Under the pieces are notes generated by a model that searched no databases, had not been told where the DNA came from, and worked only from the letters and a program-made list of their open reading frames with translations. From NCBI RefSeq assembly GCF_024347055.1, contig NZ_AP024895.1, positions 2,418,001 to 2,482,000 of the forward strand: DNA of 64,000 bases, written 5' to 3'. Made by a program: the position numbers and the translations under genes. Below, piece after piece: positions 25,452 to 34,765 of this stretch; position 1 is the stretch's first letter, and each line of letters begins with the position of its first letter. Origin of the DNA: Vibrio porteresiae DSM 19223. Lineage in GTDB: Bacteria; Pseudomonadota; Gammaproteobacteria; Enterobacterales; Vibrionaceae.

Positions 25452-25597
25452 GATCTCTATCTAAACTGTCTAAAAAACGAAATGGTTCCGTAGTATAACA
25501 ACTCTGTTATCGTCAGGTCATCCATTTGATGTTTTGAATGAACAAAAAGTTAAGCTAGAATTGCCATTTCATACAAAACAAAGCAAAGGTAATGCTC

Positions 25598-26092
25598 ATG
25601 ATCACCCTTCACACTAACTTTGGTGATATTAAAATTCAGTTGAACGAAGAAAAAGCACCAGAAACCAGTGCAAACTTTCTTCAATACTGCCGTGACGGTT
25701 TTTACGACAACACACTGTTTCACCGTGTTATCGATGGATTCATGATTCAGGGCGGTGGTATGACTTCAGGCCTGAAAGAGAAAGCGACTCGTGCTTCTAT
25801 CAAAAATGAAGCAAACAATGGTCTGAGCAACAAAGTAGGTACCATCGCTATGGCACGTACTATGGAACCCCATTCTGCAAGTTCACAATTCTTTATCAAC
25901 GTGAACGACAACACTTTCCTAAACTTCCGCTCTGAAAGCCGTGATGGTTGGGGTTACTGTGTATTTGGTGAAGTTGTTGAAGGTATGGACATCGTTAACA
26001 AGATTAAAGGCGTTAGCACGGGTTCTTACGGCATGCACCAAGACGTTCCACTAGAAGAAGTGGTGATTACTAGCACCACTATCGAAGAGTAA
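25598..26092 (+). CDS. ppiB: Cytoplasmic peptidyl-prolyl cis-trans isomerase B
   Basis: The 164-residue cyclophilin has the catalytic arginine segment FHRVIDGFMIQGG, MEPHSASSQFFINV and the C-terminal strand pattern of E. coli PpiB. It accelerates proline isomerisation in folding proteins and has no signal peptide, so it is cytoplasmic. The frame opens at ATG 25592. ATG 25598 is preferred because AAGG then lies 8 bases upstream rather than 2. lpxH follows after a short hairpin. Confidence 0.95.
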   Translation: MITLHTNFGDIKIQLNEEKAPETSANFLQYCRDGFYDNTLFHRVIDGFMIQGGGMTSGLKEKATRASIKNEANNGLSNKVGTIAMARTMEPHSASSQFFINVNDNTFLNFRSESRDGWGYCVFGEVVEGMDIVNKIKGVSTGSYGMHQDVPLEEVVITSTTIEE

Positions 26093-26099
26093 TTCGATT

Positions 26100-26121
26100 A
26101 TGGAGCGCTGCGGCGCTCCAT
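26100..26121 (+). terminator. Hairpin between ppiB and lpxH (attenuator-like)
   Basis: Perfect 9-base arms ATGGAGCGC and GCGCTCCAT enclose TGCG. CTATTTTCC follows, only moderately T-rich. It lies just 8 bases after ppiB and 10 before lpxH, so it may reduce rather than block read-through. Confidence 0.6.
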
Positions 26122-26131
26122 CTATTTTCCT

Positions 26132-26845
26132 ATGCAAAAAACATTATTTATATCTGACTTACATCTCACCCCTAAACGCCCCGACATTACCGATTGTTTC
26201 GTTCGTTTCATGCGCACTGAAGCGATTGATTGTGATGCGCTTTATGTGCTCGGTGATCTCTTCGATTTTTGGGTTGGCGATGATGATGACAGTGAATTTG
26301 CACTGAAGATTCAAGCTGAATTTCGTCAACTCACTTTAGCTGGCGTTCCTTGCTATTTCATTCATGGCAATCGTGACTTTTTAGTGGGTCGACGTTTTGC
26401 GCGCCGAACGGGAGTAACACTGCTGGCAGAAGAACATGTTGTCGATCTCTATGGGCAAAAAGCACTTCTTCTCCATGGCGATACCTTGTGCACCCAAGAT
26501 GTCCGTTACTTAGCGTTTCGCAAGAAGGTCCATCAGCCTTGGCTACAATGGCTGTTCAATCGCCTCCCTCTCTTTATCAAGCGTAAATTGGTCTCTAAGA
26601 TTCAGCAGGATATTCGCCAAGATAAACAACACAAAGCGATGGAGATCATGGACGTCACTCCCGACGAAGTCCAACAGCGTCTGCAACATCATAGTGTCTC
26701 ACTCATGATCCATGGCCACACTCATCGCCCTGATATTCATCGTCACTCCTATGGCACTCGCGTGGTTTTAGGTGACTGGTATGAGCAAGGATCGGTAGGA
26801 GTATTCACACCCAATGGTTTCACGTTAGAAAAACGTGCTTTTTAA
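26132..26845 (+). CDS. lpxH: UDP-2,3-diacylglucosamine diphosphatase LpxH
   Basis: The 237-residue calcineurin-type phosphoesterase has the metal-binding motifs LFISDLHL, LGDLFDFWVGDD, HGNRDFLVGRRF and GHTHRP in the standard order. LpxH removes UMP from UDP-2,3-diacylglucosamine to give lipid X, a step of lipid A synthesis at the inner-membrane surface. It follows ppiB by 39 bases, with a hairpin in between. Confidence 0.96.
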   Translation: MQKTLFISDLHLTPKRPDITDCFVRFMRTEAIDCDALYVLGDLFDFWVGDDDDSEFALKIQAEFRQLTLAGVPCYFIHGNRDFLVGRRFARRTGVTLLAEEHVVDLYGQKALLLHGDTLCTQDVRYLAFRKKVHQPWLQWLFNRLPLFIKRKLVSKIQQDIRQDKQHKAMEIMDVTPDEVQQRLQHHSVSLMIHGHTHRPDIHRHSYGTRVVLGDWYEQGSVGVFTPNGFTLEKRAF

Positions 26846-26911
26846 ACTAAATCACAACATTTAGCCCACCAAACAAACAATTTTGGAATACGCTTAGTAA
26901 ATGGATTATTA

Positions 26912-28174
26912 ATGACTAGAACAAGAGTTATGGCGTCGACTAAGGCCACACCAAAATTTTCTTATATCGCTAGGCAACCTATTTTAAATAGTGATCGTGT
27001 CACTATTGGTTATGAATTACTGTTTAGAGATGGTCCTAACAACAGTTTTCCAGAAATTGATCCTGAAAAAGCAACTAGCCAGTTGCTGTCGGATCACTTT
27101 TTATCGACGCATTACCATACGCTCGGAGGCAAACTAGGGTTTGTTAACTTTCCCTACCATAGCCTGGTTAATATGATACCCACGGTGTTTCCAACCAATA
27201 GCTTAGTCATAGAAGTATTGGAAACCTGTCCGCCTTCAGTGGAATTGTTGACCTCGATAAGACACATGCACAAGCAGGGCTATAAGATTGCTTTAGATGA
27301 TTTTATTCCGAGTAAAGAGTGGAACGCTTTTTTACCTTATGTTTCAGTGATCAAATTCGATCTTCGGCAGACCTCAGTCGACATTGCTAAGCAATTTATG
27401 GCGCGTACCAAACAGTTCAACATTGAATTTCTTGCCGAAAAGATTGAAACCTACGACGAATTTCAAAAAGCCAAAGCCGCTGGTTTTACCCTTTTCCAAG
27501 GTTATTTCTTTGCACGCCCTGAGATCTTACAACACCAGTCCCTTGATCCCTCATTTCTGACTTTGATCCAACTCTGTAAAGAGGTCGCAAAAGATCAACT
27601 TGATTATCCTGCTTTAGAAGCGATCATCTCCCGCGATCTTTCGATGTCTTATAAATTGCTTTCGTTTGTGAACGCTTCCGCTAGTGTCAGTTCCAAGATC
27701 CAGAATTTTAAACAAGCGATTGTTTATCTAGGAGAGCAACGTCTACGTCGCTTTATCTCCATTGTCGCCATTGCCTCCGCTCAAAAATCAAAGCCTCATG
27801 CACTTTATACTCTCTCGATCCAACGTGCTCGTTTTTGTGAATTGCTCTGGCAACGAGCTAAAAAGCGGGATAACAGCATTGAACAAGGCGCAGCTTTTTT
27901 AACTGGCATGTTCTCATTACTCGATAGTTTGCTCGATCAACCTTTAGAGAATATCCTGCAGCAAATGCCTATCGACTCCGCAATCAAACTGGCTTTATTG
28001 CAACATAAAGGGACGCTAGGAGAAATTCTCGATTTGGCGATCGGCTATGAAACCGCTGATTGGGCTCATGTCTCGCACTTAGCGGATAAATTAGCAATAA
28101 CTCACGCTGACGTGATTAGCAGTTATGATGACGCGATTGAGTGGGCAGATGTGTTAATGGATATGAATTTATAG
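26912..28174 (+). CDS. EAL-HDOD signalling protein with atypical EAL domain
   Basis: The 420-residue protein has an N-terminal EAL-like domain (about residues 15-210) and a C-terminal HDOD domain (about 215-410). The EAL signature is ELLFR. Several catalytic-type residues remain: VNF, IEVLE, ALDDF, KFD, AEKIE and FQGYFF. The loop after the DDF motif, normally DFGxGxSS, is replaced by a shorter unrelated stretch, so phosphodiesterase activity is doubtful. HDOD proteins of this layout (YuxH/CdgJ type) act as signalling scaffolds in motility and biofilm control. Start 26912 is the longest; ATG 26930 is an alternative. It is monocistronic. Confidence 0.82.
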   Translation: MTRTRVMASTKATPKFSYIARQPILNSDRVTIGYELLFRDGPNNSFPEIDPEKATSQLLSDHFLSTHYHTLGGKLGFVNFPYHSLVNMIPTVFPTNSLVIEVLETCPPSVELLTSIRHMHKQGYKIALDDFIPSKEWNAFLPYVSVIKFDLRQTSVDIAKQFMARTKQFNIEFLAEKIETYDEFQKAKAAGFTLFQGYFFARPEILQHQSLDPSFLTLIQLCKEVAKDQLDYPALEAIISRDLSMSYKLLSFVNASASVSSKIQNFKQAIVYLGEQRLRRFISIVAIASAQKSKPHALYTLSIQRARFCELLWQRAKKRDNSIEQGAAFLTGMFSLLDSLLDQPLENILQQMPIDSAIKLALLQHKGTLGEILDLAIGYETADWAHVSHLADKLAITHADVISSYDDAIEWADVLMDMNL

Positions 28175-28230
28175 ACATTATTATAGTTTCTACTTAGACT
28201 TTCCCATCATTTTATAATTCGATATTGCCT

Positions 28231-28698
28231 ATGACTCTCTGCTATTGTAACTCCGGTCTAGCTTATTCAGACTGCTGCCAACCAGTTCATCATGATCACG
28301 CTAACGCCAAAACGCCTGAGCAGCTAATGCGGGCTAGATACAGTGCACACGTACTGAAATTGGTTGATTTTATCGTTGCAACCTATCACCCCTCGTGCAA
28401 CGCAGAGCAAGACAGAGCTGAAATAGCGGCTTCAGCGAACAGTCACTGGAATAAGCTTGAAGTACTTTCTACCGATGAAGGGAGCAATGACTCAGAAGGT
28501 TATGTGCACTTTAAAGCGCATTTTTCAGACCACGGTCAGACCTACTGTTTAGAAGAGCGCTCGCGTTTCTTACGTGAAGGACAATTGTGGTATTACGTTG
28601 ATGGTGAATTTCCACAAACCACGACGCATTCTAAAGTAGGCCGCAACGATCCTTGTCCTTGTGGTAGCGGTAAAAAATACAAAAAGTGCTGCGGTTAA
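28231..28698 (+). CDS. ychJ: YchJ family protein with two SEC-C metal-binding motifs
   Basis: The 155-residue protein has an N-terminal SEC-C-like motif (CYCNSGLAYSDCC) and a C-terminal one (CPCGSGKKYKKCC). Between them is the YchJ central domain, with ARYSAH and a FLREGQLWYYVDGEF strand region. The SEC-C motif binds zinc in SecA. The role of YchJ is unknown. A TTG at 28225 would add two residues; ATG 28231 is used. It ends just before a strong bidirectional terminator. Confidence 0.88.
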   Translation: MTLCYCNSGLAYSDCCQPVHHDHANAKTPEQLMRARYSAHVLKLVDFIVATYHPSCNAEQDRAEIAASANSHWNKLEVLSTDEGSNDSEGYVHFKAHFSDHGQTYCLEERSRFLREGQLWYYVDGEFPQTTTHSKVGRNDPCPCGSGKKYKKCCG

Positions 28699-28710
28699 CC
28701 TTTGCACCAT

Positions 28711-28736
28711 AAAAAACCAGCTACCGCTGGTTTTTT
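28711..28736. terminator. Bidirectional terminator between ychJ and the DUF2057 gene
   Basis: Perfect 11-base arms AAAAAACCAGC and GCTGGTTTTTT enclose TACC, with T runs on both strands. It serves the two convergent genes. Confidence 0.93.
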
Positions 28737-28762
28737 TACTCATATCTCATGTAAAACCAAGC

Positions 28763-29437
28763 TTACTCTTGGTCGACAATCCATTTGCGGAATGCTTTGC
28801 GATCTTGTGCTGAAGACTGCAGATACAAACGTTGAAGTTCAGATAAAGTACCGACTTTTAAATGCTGTTCAGTGGCTACTTTTACGGTTTTTCCTGAATC
28901 ACCAAGAACCGGTTTATCTGTATTAACCGTAACATAGCTGACAGCCACTGCGGCTTTACCACCAGCGCGATTGTATTCCATCACTTCATTAGTGTAGTCA
29001 CGACCTAACACGAAACCAGTTACACTCAATTTATCGTCAACAACGTTGATATCTTTGTCTGTCTTGCTGGAATGCAACTGCCACGTCATCTTTTCGATAT
29101 TCACTTTTGCGTCGTAGTAGCTTTTGTACTTTGGCATCTTCAAAACCAAAGTGTCGTCTTTTGCATCAAAGCGAGCAACAACGATGTGACTATAAACCTT
29201 TTTGTAATCATTCTTATCTAAGAAGTCAGGTGTAAATTGAAATACCACCTGATTAACACCGTTAGGCAGGGTAATTGACTTATTGTTATCCAACAAGCTC
29301 CCACTAACTTTCGGCGTCTGCATATTTGTTACTAAAAGGTTCACTGTATCGGGGAACTCTAGTTTAACATCGGCAAAGGCAGTAGAAGATAGTGCCAATC
29401 CCAGACTCAAACACCCGATACTCCAAAAATTTTTCAT
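28763..29437 (-). CDS. DUF2057 (UPF0319) family exported protein
   Basis: The 224-residue protein has a clear signal peptide (KNFWSIGCLSLGLALSS, cleavage after TAFA). The mature part starts DVKLEFPDTVNLLVTN, the pattern of the DUF2057/YccT family of periplasmic proteins. No activity is established for Vibrio members. A longer frame to 29464 is ignored because ATG 29437 begins the signal peptide. It follows the porin gene in the same direction, but a strong terminator lies between them, so it probably has its own promoter or depends on read-through. Confidence 0.8.
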   Translation of the reverse strand: MKNFWSIGCLSLGLALSSTAFADVKLEFPDTVNLLVTNMQTPKVSGSLLDNNKSITLPNGVNQVVFQFTPDFLDKNDYKKVYSHIVVARFDAKDDTLVLKMPKYKSYYDAKVNIEKMTWQLHSSKTDKDINVVDDKLSVTGFVLGRDYTNEVMEYNRAGGKAAVAVSYVTVNTDKPVLGDSGKTVKVATEQHLKVGTLSELQRLYLQSSAQDRKAFRKWIVDQE

Positions 29438-29453
29438 TATTATCTCCATTAAA

Positions 29454-29478
29454 AAACCCAGCAATAAATGCTGGGTTT
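29454..29478 (-). terminator. Terminator of the porin gene
   Basis: 10-base arms AAACCCAGCA and TGCTGGGTTT enclose a 5-base loop. On the minus strand TTTTTT follows. It lies 24 bases after the porin stop. Confidence 0.93.
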
Positions 29479-29502
29479 ATTCTACATGCTAAGCGACTGA
29501 TA

Positions 29503-30507
29503 TTACCAGTAAACGCGAGCACCAACTGCTAGAGCATTCACAGCAGCTGCGCTTTCAGTGTCGTTGTAACCGTATTCAACATAAGTCAGAGCCCATGTTA
29601 CAGGACGGTAGCTAACACCTACGTAGCTGTTTTGGATGTCTGCGTTTGATTTGTCTTGCATTTCAACGTATTGGTAGCCACCGTATACAGTAGTTGCGTC
29701 AGACAGTTTGTACATTGCACCAAGGTTGTAACCGTTAGAATTGTTGTCAGTGTTACCTTCTGTACGGTTGATGTGTGCGTATGTTGCACCTAGAGTTAGA
29801 GCGTCTAGTTTGTATTCTACAGTAACTTCAGTAGATAGAGACTCTGTGTCATTCTTAGTTGAAGTTTCAGTTACAACACCTGTTGTAGCGTTAGCTGCTT
29901 GAGAAGTTGTTGTAGTATTGTTTTCGAAGTAAACGATACCAGAGTGGAAGCTCAAATCACCCATAGTTGAACCAACAAAGATAGACGCTTGTTTAGCAGC
30001 AGAATCTTTTTCAGCCAGGTTGTACTGAGCACGTACGAAGTAGTTATCTTTGATAAAATCGTAGTTGATTGCGTTGTCTTGATAGAAGTAGTCGTTTGCT
30101 AGGTCTGTATCGTATAGAGCTTTATCAGAAATACCGTAGTACCAAGAGTACTCTGCACCGTACACGTCATCAGCTAGTAGAGCTGTACGACCAACGTATA
30201 GAGAACCGTAATCATCACTAGACACACCGATCCAGTTTTGGCGGCTTTTCATTGAGCTAACAATACCGAACTCGGCTTTACCGATTAGGTTTAGGTCGTC
30301 AGTTAGTTTCCAAGATGCGTTGATACCAGCACGAGAAGAACCTGCATCAGCAGCAGTCTTAGACTCATCATTTGAGTGAGAGTAAGTCATTGCTTCACGG
30401 ATTTGACCGTAGAAGTTTACTGAACCGCTGTCGTTTTTAACGATTTCTGCTGCGTTAACAGAACCTGCTGCTGCAAGCACTGCTAGTGCTAAAAGAGTCT
30501 TTTTCAT
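29503..30507 (-). CDS. Outer-membrane porin, Vibrio OmpT/OmpU type
   Basis: The 334-residue protein has a signal peptide (KKTLLALAVLAAAGSVNA, cut before AEIVKN). The mature part is rich in alternating beta-strand patterns and glycine/asparagine turns, and ends in an aromatic residue (ARVYW) as outer-membrane barrels do. It begins with VNFYGQIREAM, typical of general gram-negative trimeric porins. Its place directly upstream of dinG matches, from memory, ompT of V. cholerae. That gene is repressed by ToxR and activated by CRP. ATG 30507 starts the signal peptide; the frame to 30582 is not used. Its codon use suggests high expression. Confidence 0.88.
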   Translation of the reverse strand: MKKTLLALAVLAAAGSVNAAEIVKNDSGSVNFYGQIREAMTYSHSNDESKTAADAGSSRAGINASWKLTDDLNLIGKAEFGIVSSMKSRQNWIGVSSDDYGSLYVGRTALLADDVYGAEYSWYYGISDKALYDTDLANDYFYQDNAINYDFIKDNYFVRAQYNLAEKDSAAKQASIFVGSTMGDLSFHSGIVYFENNTTTTSQAANATTGVVTETSTKNDTESLSTEVTVEYKLDALTLGATYAHINRTEGNTDNNSNGYNLGAMYKLSDATTVYGGYQYVEMQDKSNADIQNSYVGVSYRPVTWALTYVEYGYNDTESAAAVNALAVGARVYW

Positions 30508-31021
30508 AATAATCCACTGCCTTTTCTTAAAATCGGGAGATCCTTGCCCGGTTCCCTTTTGTTTTTGAAGATGGTTTATCAACTCTGCGGTTGTTGACCA
30601 TCGCCACTAAATTCGAGTTTTAGATTGCAAAAGAATATGCTGAGTGTCAAATGCTCTAAAAGAATAGTTAAATAAATATAAAAATCAAACATTTTCAAAC
30701 ACTTAAGTAAAAAGGTTTGTAAAAAACGCTTAAAATTCAACCAAAAACATCAATTTTCATCACTATCAAAAGGTTAGCCAATCCGGATAATTATCTTTTT
30801 CTATCCCTTAAAAATACCAATATGCAGAATTTTATAAAGACTAATACACCTTTTTGGAGCTTTATATTTTTGAATTGCTAAATAATTTTTAAGTACATGA
30901 TGGTTCAATCTTTTTTTGTGAACGAGATCTACATTTGATTTAAAACAGTGTTGTTTTACGGAACTACTTGTCGCAAAGGCTTATGTGGTAGCATCTCTGG
31001 GTAAGAAACTCGAGTACCAAC
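30508..31021. other. Long AT-rich regulatory region between the porin gene and dinG
   Basis: About 514 bases without a gene separate the divergent porin and dinG genes. It is strongly AT-rich, with A and T runs that would suit ToxR, H-NS or OmpR-type binding. TGTGAACGAGATCTAC at 30917-30932 resembles a CRP site only in its left half (TGTGA-N6-TCTAC). It lies about 410 bases from the porin start. I see no small-RNA gene with a clear promoter and terminator. Confidence 0.45.
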
Positions 31022-33097
31022 ATGATCACTAATAACATCCAAAAATCGATAAGAAACAGCTACCATAACTTGCAAGCACAGCTTGATAATTTTGTTCCTC
31101 GTCGAGCACAAAATTATCTGGTGGCGGAAATCGCGAAGACCTTATGTGGCGAATATCACAAATCAACTCGCATTCTTGTTGCAGAAGCAGGAACCGGAAT
31201 CGGCAAATCGCTCTCCTATCTAATGGGAGCAATTCCGGTTGCTTTATCCAACCAACGAAAGATTGTGATTTCAACAGCAACTGTCGCGTTGCAAGAGCAG
31301 TTAATGAATAAAGATTTGCCGCTGTATCGCCGCATCACGGATGTCCCTTTTTCTTTTATCGTAGCTAAAGGAAGACAAAGGTATTGCTGTGCAGAAAAAC
31401 TGGCGGTAGCTGCTGGTGTGGATGGAGGTCAGTTAGCGATTTTTGAAACAAAGCCCACTAACGACACATTAGAAACCTTAAAGAACCTATACCACGAGTT
31501 AGCCAACCAGAAATGGGATGGTGACAGAGACTCTTGGCCTGATACGATATCAGATGAAGTTTGGCAGTTAATTGTCAGTGACAAACACAGCTGTAACAAC
31601 AGTTTTGCAGCGCATCGCCATTGCCCATTTCAAAAAGCACGCTCAGAACTGGATAGAAATGATGTCATCATCGCCAACCACAGCTTAGTGATGGCGGATG
31701 CTGATCTTGGTGGTGGCGTGATTCTCCCTGAACCAGAAAATACCATTTATATCTTTGATGAAGCCCATCATCTACCTCATGTTGCTCGCGACCATTCTGC
31801 TGCTGCTGCAACGTTAAAAGGCGCAGCGAGTTGGCTTGAGAAACTCAATCAATCTCTCAGCAAATACGTCAACCTAGCGGATGCCAAACGAGTCGGACGA
31901 TTTCACGAGCAAGCTTCCTCTGCTTTTCAGCAGTTAATTCCAGAGCTGAGCCGTTTACCTAATCATTTTTCAGCACAACAGTTCAACGAAGGTATTCTGC
32001 GCTTTGAAAACGGCGAGTTACCCGAATGGCTAGAGTTACTTGCCAAAGAGTTGAAACGCGAAAGTCAGAAGGCAAATCAAGCCGTAGCAAAAATTGCTGA
32101 TTTGATTGCTGAACAGGTAAAAGAAGGTGAGCTAGCCAGCCGCTTAGCGGAGCCGGCCCTTTCAGAATTGGGCTTCTATATTCAACGGTTAGAGAATCTG
32201 CAGCAAGTTTGGACACTAATGGCTCAGCCACAACCTGAGCGTGGCGCACCTCTCGCTCGCTGGTTTGAAATCAGTAAGGAACGTGAAGGCGACTTTATTG
32301 CTAACGTGTCGCCACTGGAGATCGGTTGGCAACTGGATCAGCAGATTTGGAGTCGCTGTGTGGGCGCAGTGTTAGTCTCAGCAACCATGCGTGCCTTAAA
32401 TTCATTCCAATATTTTTGTCGTCAAGCCGGTATTAGTGACAAAGCAGAAGATGGCGTGCAATTCTTAGCACTCTCTTCACCCTTTGATTATCAACAACAA
32501 GCCGAATTGCTCATTCCCAAGATGGATTATGAGCCAACCGCTCCGGAATTTACTCACTATCTTGCTAAACGACTAGGAGAATACATTCAGCCCAATCAAG
32601 CTAATTTGGTGCTGTTCTCTTCTTATTGGCAGATGAAAGAAGTGGCCGACAAGCTAAAACCGTTATGTAAGTCCTCTAATTGGACATTGCAACTGCAAGG
32701 CGAAAAGTCTCGATCTGAAATTCTAAAAAAACATAAAAACCTAGTAGAAAAACAAAAAACCAGCATTTTATTCGGTACAGGGAGCTTTTCTGAGGGTTTG
32801 GACCTACCAGGGGAGCTATTGGAAAACCTGATCATTACTAAGATCCCCTTTGGTGTACCGACCTCTCCCGTTGAGCAAGCGCATGCTGAATATATCCAAC
32901 GTTTAGGCGGGAATCCTTTTTTACAAATTGCAGTTCCCGATGCGAGTAAAAAATTGATTCAATCGGTCGGGCGACTGCTACGTAAAGAGCGAGATTCTGG
33001 TCGAGTTGTGATCTTAGACCGAAGAATTATCTCAAAACGCTACGGTAAACAACTGCTAGACTCTCTACCTCCATTTAAGCGAGTGGTAGAATATTGA
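31022..33097 (+). CDS. dinG: ATP-dependent DNA helicase DinG
   Basis: The 691-residue XPD-like superfamily 2 helicase has Walker A (AEAGTGIGKSLSYL, about residue 60), the DEAH box (FDEAHHLPHV), and motif VI near SVGRLLRKERDSGRV. The iron-sulfur cluster cysteines are in RYCCAEK and SCNNSFAAHRHCPF. DinG unwinds D-loops, R-loops and G-quadruplexes 5' to 3' and helps forks pass transcription. It is followed by priC after 31 bases and probably co-transcribed with it. I saw no LexA box in the parts of the upstream region I read. Confidence 0.95.
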   Translation: MITNNIQKSIRNSYHNLQAQLDNFVPRRAQNYLVAEIAKTLCGEYHKSTRILVAEAGTGIGKSLSYLMGAIPVALSNQRKIVISTATVALQEQLMNKDLPLYRRITDVPFSFIVAKGRQRYCCAEKLAVAAGVDGGQLAIFETKPTNDTLETLKNLYHELANQKWDGDRDSWPDTISDEVWQLIVSDKHSCNNSFAAHRHCPFQKARSELDRNDVIIANHSLVMADADLGGGVILPEPENTIYIFDEAHHLPHVARDHSAAAATLKGAASWLEKLNQSLSKYVNLADAKRVGRFHEQASSAFQQLIPELSRLPNHFSAQQFNEGILRFENGELPEWLELLAKELKRESQKANQAVAKIADLIAEQVKEGELASRLAEPALSELGFYIQRLENLQQVWTLMAQPQPERGAPLARWFEISKEREGDFIANVSPLEIGWQLDQQIWSRCVGAVLVSATMRALNSFQYFCRQAGISDKAEDGVQFLALSSPFDYQQQAELLIPKMDYEPTAPEFTHYLAKRLGEYIQPNQANLVLFSSYWQMKEVADKLKPLCKSSNWTLQLQGEKSRSEILKKHKNLVEKQKTSILFGTGSFSEGLDLPGELLENLIITKIPFGVPTSPVEQAHAEYIQRLGGNPFLQIAVPDASKKLIQSVGRLLRKERDSGRVVILDRRIISKRYGKQLLDSLPPFKRVVEY

Positions 33098-33128
33098 TTC
33101 TCTTTTGCTGAGTTAGTCAGGCTAGATA

Positions 33129-33671
33129 ATGATGAAAAAACTGTCTCAATTACGCCAACAATTGGCTGAACTGACGATTCAAGCAACCGAACTTGATAGT
33201 AAGAGCGGCGCGAGACAACAGCCCCTTTTTGACGAACGCTTGTTTCGCAACCCCACTAGGCGTTTAGCTACTTGCGCTAGTGAAGCACAAGAAACATTGG
33301 ATCGATTAATCTTAGGGCAAGAGACTAAATCACTGAGCCAAGAGCAAGCACAATATCTAACCGAACGATTTATCGCTCAACTGACTGCAATACAAAGGGT
33401 CGTTTCAGCGGCTTCGCATGTAGTGCCGAAAAGTGAAGATGACTCCATTCCCACGCAAACTCTTTATCTCAATTTAGCTCAACATCAAGAGTGGGAAGAT
33501 CGTTTAGCGCTGTTGGTCATGGAGAAACAAACCGCACTAGAGCGTGCTAATTACTTAATTAGACAACAAGCTCAGCAAGAATTAGCCCTCGCAGAGCAGC
33601 GCTTACTTCGTTGCCAGACGGCAAAAGCCAAAATAGAACAGCAGATAACTGTACAAGAGAAAGGCCAATAA
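33129..33671 (+). CDS. priC: Primosomal replication protein PriC (N'')
   Basis: The 180-residue helical protein has family features: an N-terminal QLRQQLAELTIQATELD region, then FDERLF, and a LYLNLAQHQEWEDRLA segment near the C-terminus. PriC recognises stalled forks and helps reload DnaB helicase. Sequence divergence in this family is high. The neighbourhood (dinG before, rsmS after) supports the call, since priC and rsmS are also adjacent in E. coli. Confidence 0.85.
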   Translation: MMKKLSQLRQQLAELTIQATELDSKSGARQQPLFDERLFRNPTRRLATCASEAQETLDRLILGQETKSLSQEQAQYLTERFIAQLTAIQRVVSAASHVVPKSEDDSIPTQTLYLNLAQHQEWEDRLALLVMEKQTALERANYLIRQQAQQELALAEQRLLRCQTAKAKIEQQITVQEKGQ

Positions 33672-33860
33672 ATGTCAGACCCAATCGGTACACCGCTCGA
33701 CCAAGCTCCAGATGAAGTGAAATTGGCCGTTGATTTAATCTACCTTTTAGAAACCCATGCTATCGAGCCTCATACCGCGTTAGCAGCCCTTGAGATTGTG
33801 AAACGTGATTTATTAAAACGCGTTAAAAACTCATCCAACAGTAATGCAGATTCCTTGTAA
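33672..33860 (+). CDS. rsmS: RsmS/YbaM (DUF2496) family small protein
   Basis: The 62-residue protein contains QAPDEVKLAVDLIYLLE, then a short linker and LAALEIVKRDLLKRV. This matches E. coli YbaM/RsmS (53 residues) closely, with a short N-terminal extension. RsmS was named in Pectobacterium as a pleiotropic regulator of virulence; its mechanism is unknown. The start ATG directly follows the priC stop (TAA-ATG) with AAAGG just upstream, so translation is coupled. Confidence 0.88.
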   Translation: MSDPIGTPLDQAPDEVKLAVDLIYLLETHAIEPHTALAALEIVKRDLLKRVKNSSNSNADSL

Positions 33861-33928
33861 AACTTAGGGTTGAGCCAACTCACCACAGTGATACTATCGA
33901 CAAATAATTCAATGAGTAAGGAACCTGT

Positions 33929-34741
33929 ATGAAAGTCGTCAGTTTTAACATTAATGGCCTACGAGCCCGACTCCATCAGTTACAAGCACTTATAGATAAA
34001 CACAATCCAGACGTAATCGGTCTACAAGAGATCAAGGTACACGATGAAGCCTTCCCAGTAGCCGACGTGGAGGCGATGGGTTACAAAGTCTATTTTCATG
34101 GTCAAAAAGCGCATTACGGTGTTGCGCTGCTGTGCAAGCAAGAGCCGATCACAATCCAAAAAGGTTTCCCTTCTGATAGCGAAGAGCATCAAAAGCGGAT
34201 GATCATAGCAACGTTTGCTGATGAAAATGGCGATAAAGTAACGGTGATGAATGGTTATTTCCCGCAAGGCGATAACATCAATCACGAAGTTAAATTCCCG
34301 TATAAACGCCAGTTTTATAGTGATTTGATGAGCTACTTAGATGAGTATCATCAGCCTGATGAACAGATCATTGTCATGGGTGACATTAACATTAGCCCAT
34401 TGGATTTAGACATTGGCATTGGCGAACCGAATCGCAAACGTTGGTTGCAAACGGGTAAATGTTCATTCCAGCCAGAAGAGCGTGAATGGCTACAACGTTT
34501 ACTTGATTGGGGCTTTGTTGATACTTTCCGTCAAGTTCATCCAGAGGTTGACGACCAGTTTTCGTGGTTTGACTATCGCTCTAGAGGCTTTGACGATAAT
34601 CGTGGTCTGCGCATTGATGTCATTCTCGCCACCCCCCCTTTGGCAAAGAAATGCCTTGAATCGGGGATTGATTATCCACTACGCGGTATTGAAAAACCGT
34701 CAGATCACGCACCAATCTGGTCTGTATTCAGCAATCAATAA
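33929..34741 (+). CDS. xthA: Exodeoxyribonuclease III
   Basis: The 270-residue protein of the AP endonuclease/exonuclease family has KVVSFNINGLRARL, GLQEIKVHDEAFP, VMNGYFPQGDN, MGDINISPLDLDIG and the C-terminal RIDVILATPPL and PSDHAPI motifs. It repairs abasic sites and removes 3' blocks. ATG 33929 has AAGGAA 6 bases upstream. It is monocistronic and converges with the amino-acid transporter operon. Confidence 0.96.
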   Translation: MKVVSFNINGLRARLHQLQALIDKHNPDVIGLQEIKVHDEAFPVADVEAMGYKVYFHGQKAHYGVALLCKQEPITIQKGFPSDSEEHQKRMIIATFADENGDKVTVMNGYFPQGDNINHEVKFPYKRQFYSDLMSYLDEYHQPDEQIIVMGDINISPLDLDIGIGEPNRKRWLQTGKCSFQPEEREWLQRLLDWGFVDTFRQVHPEVDDQFSWFDYRSRGFDDNRGLRIDVILATPPLAKKCLESGIDYPLRGIEKPSDHAPIWSVFSNQ

Positions 34742-34765
34742 CCCTATCTGAATGCTACGTTAATC

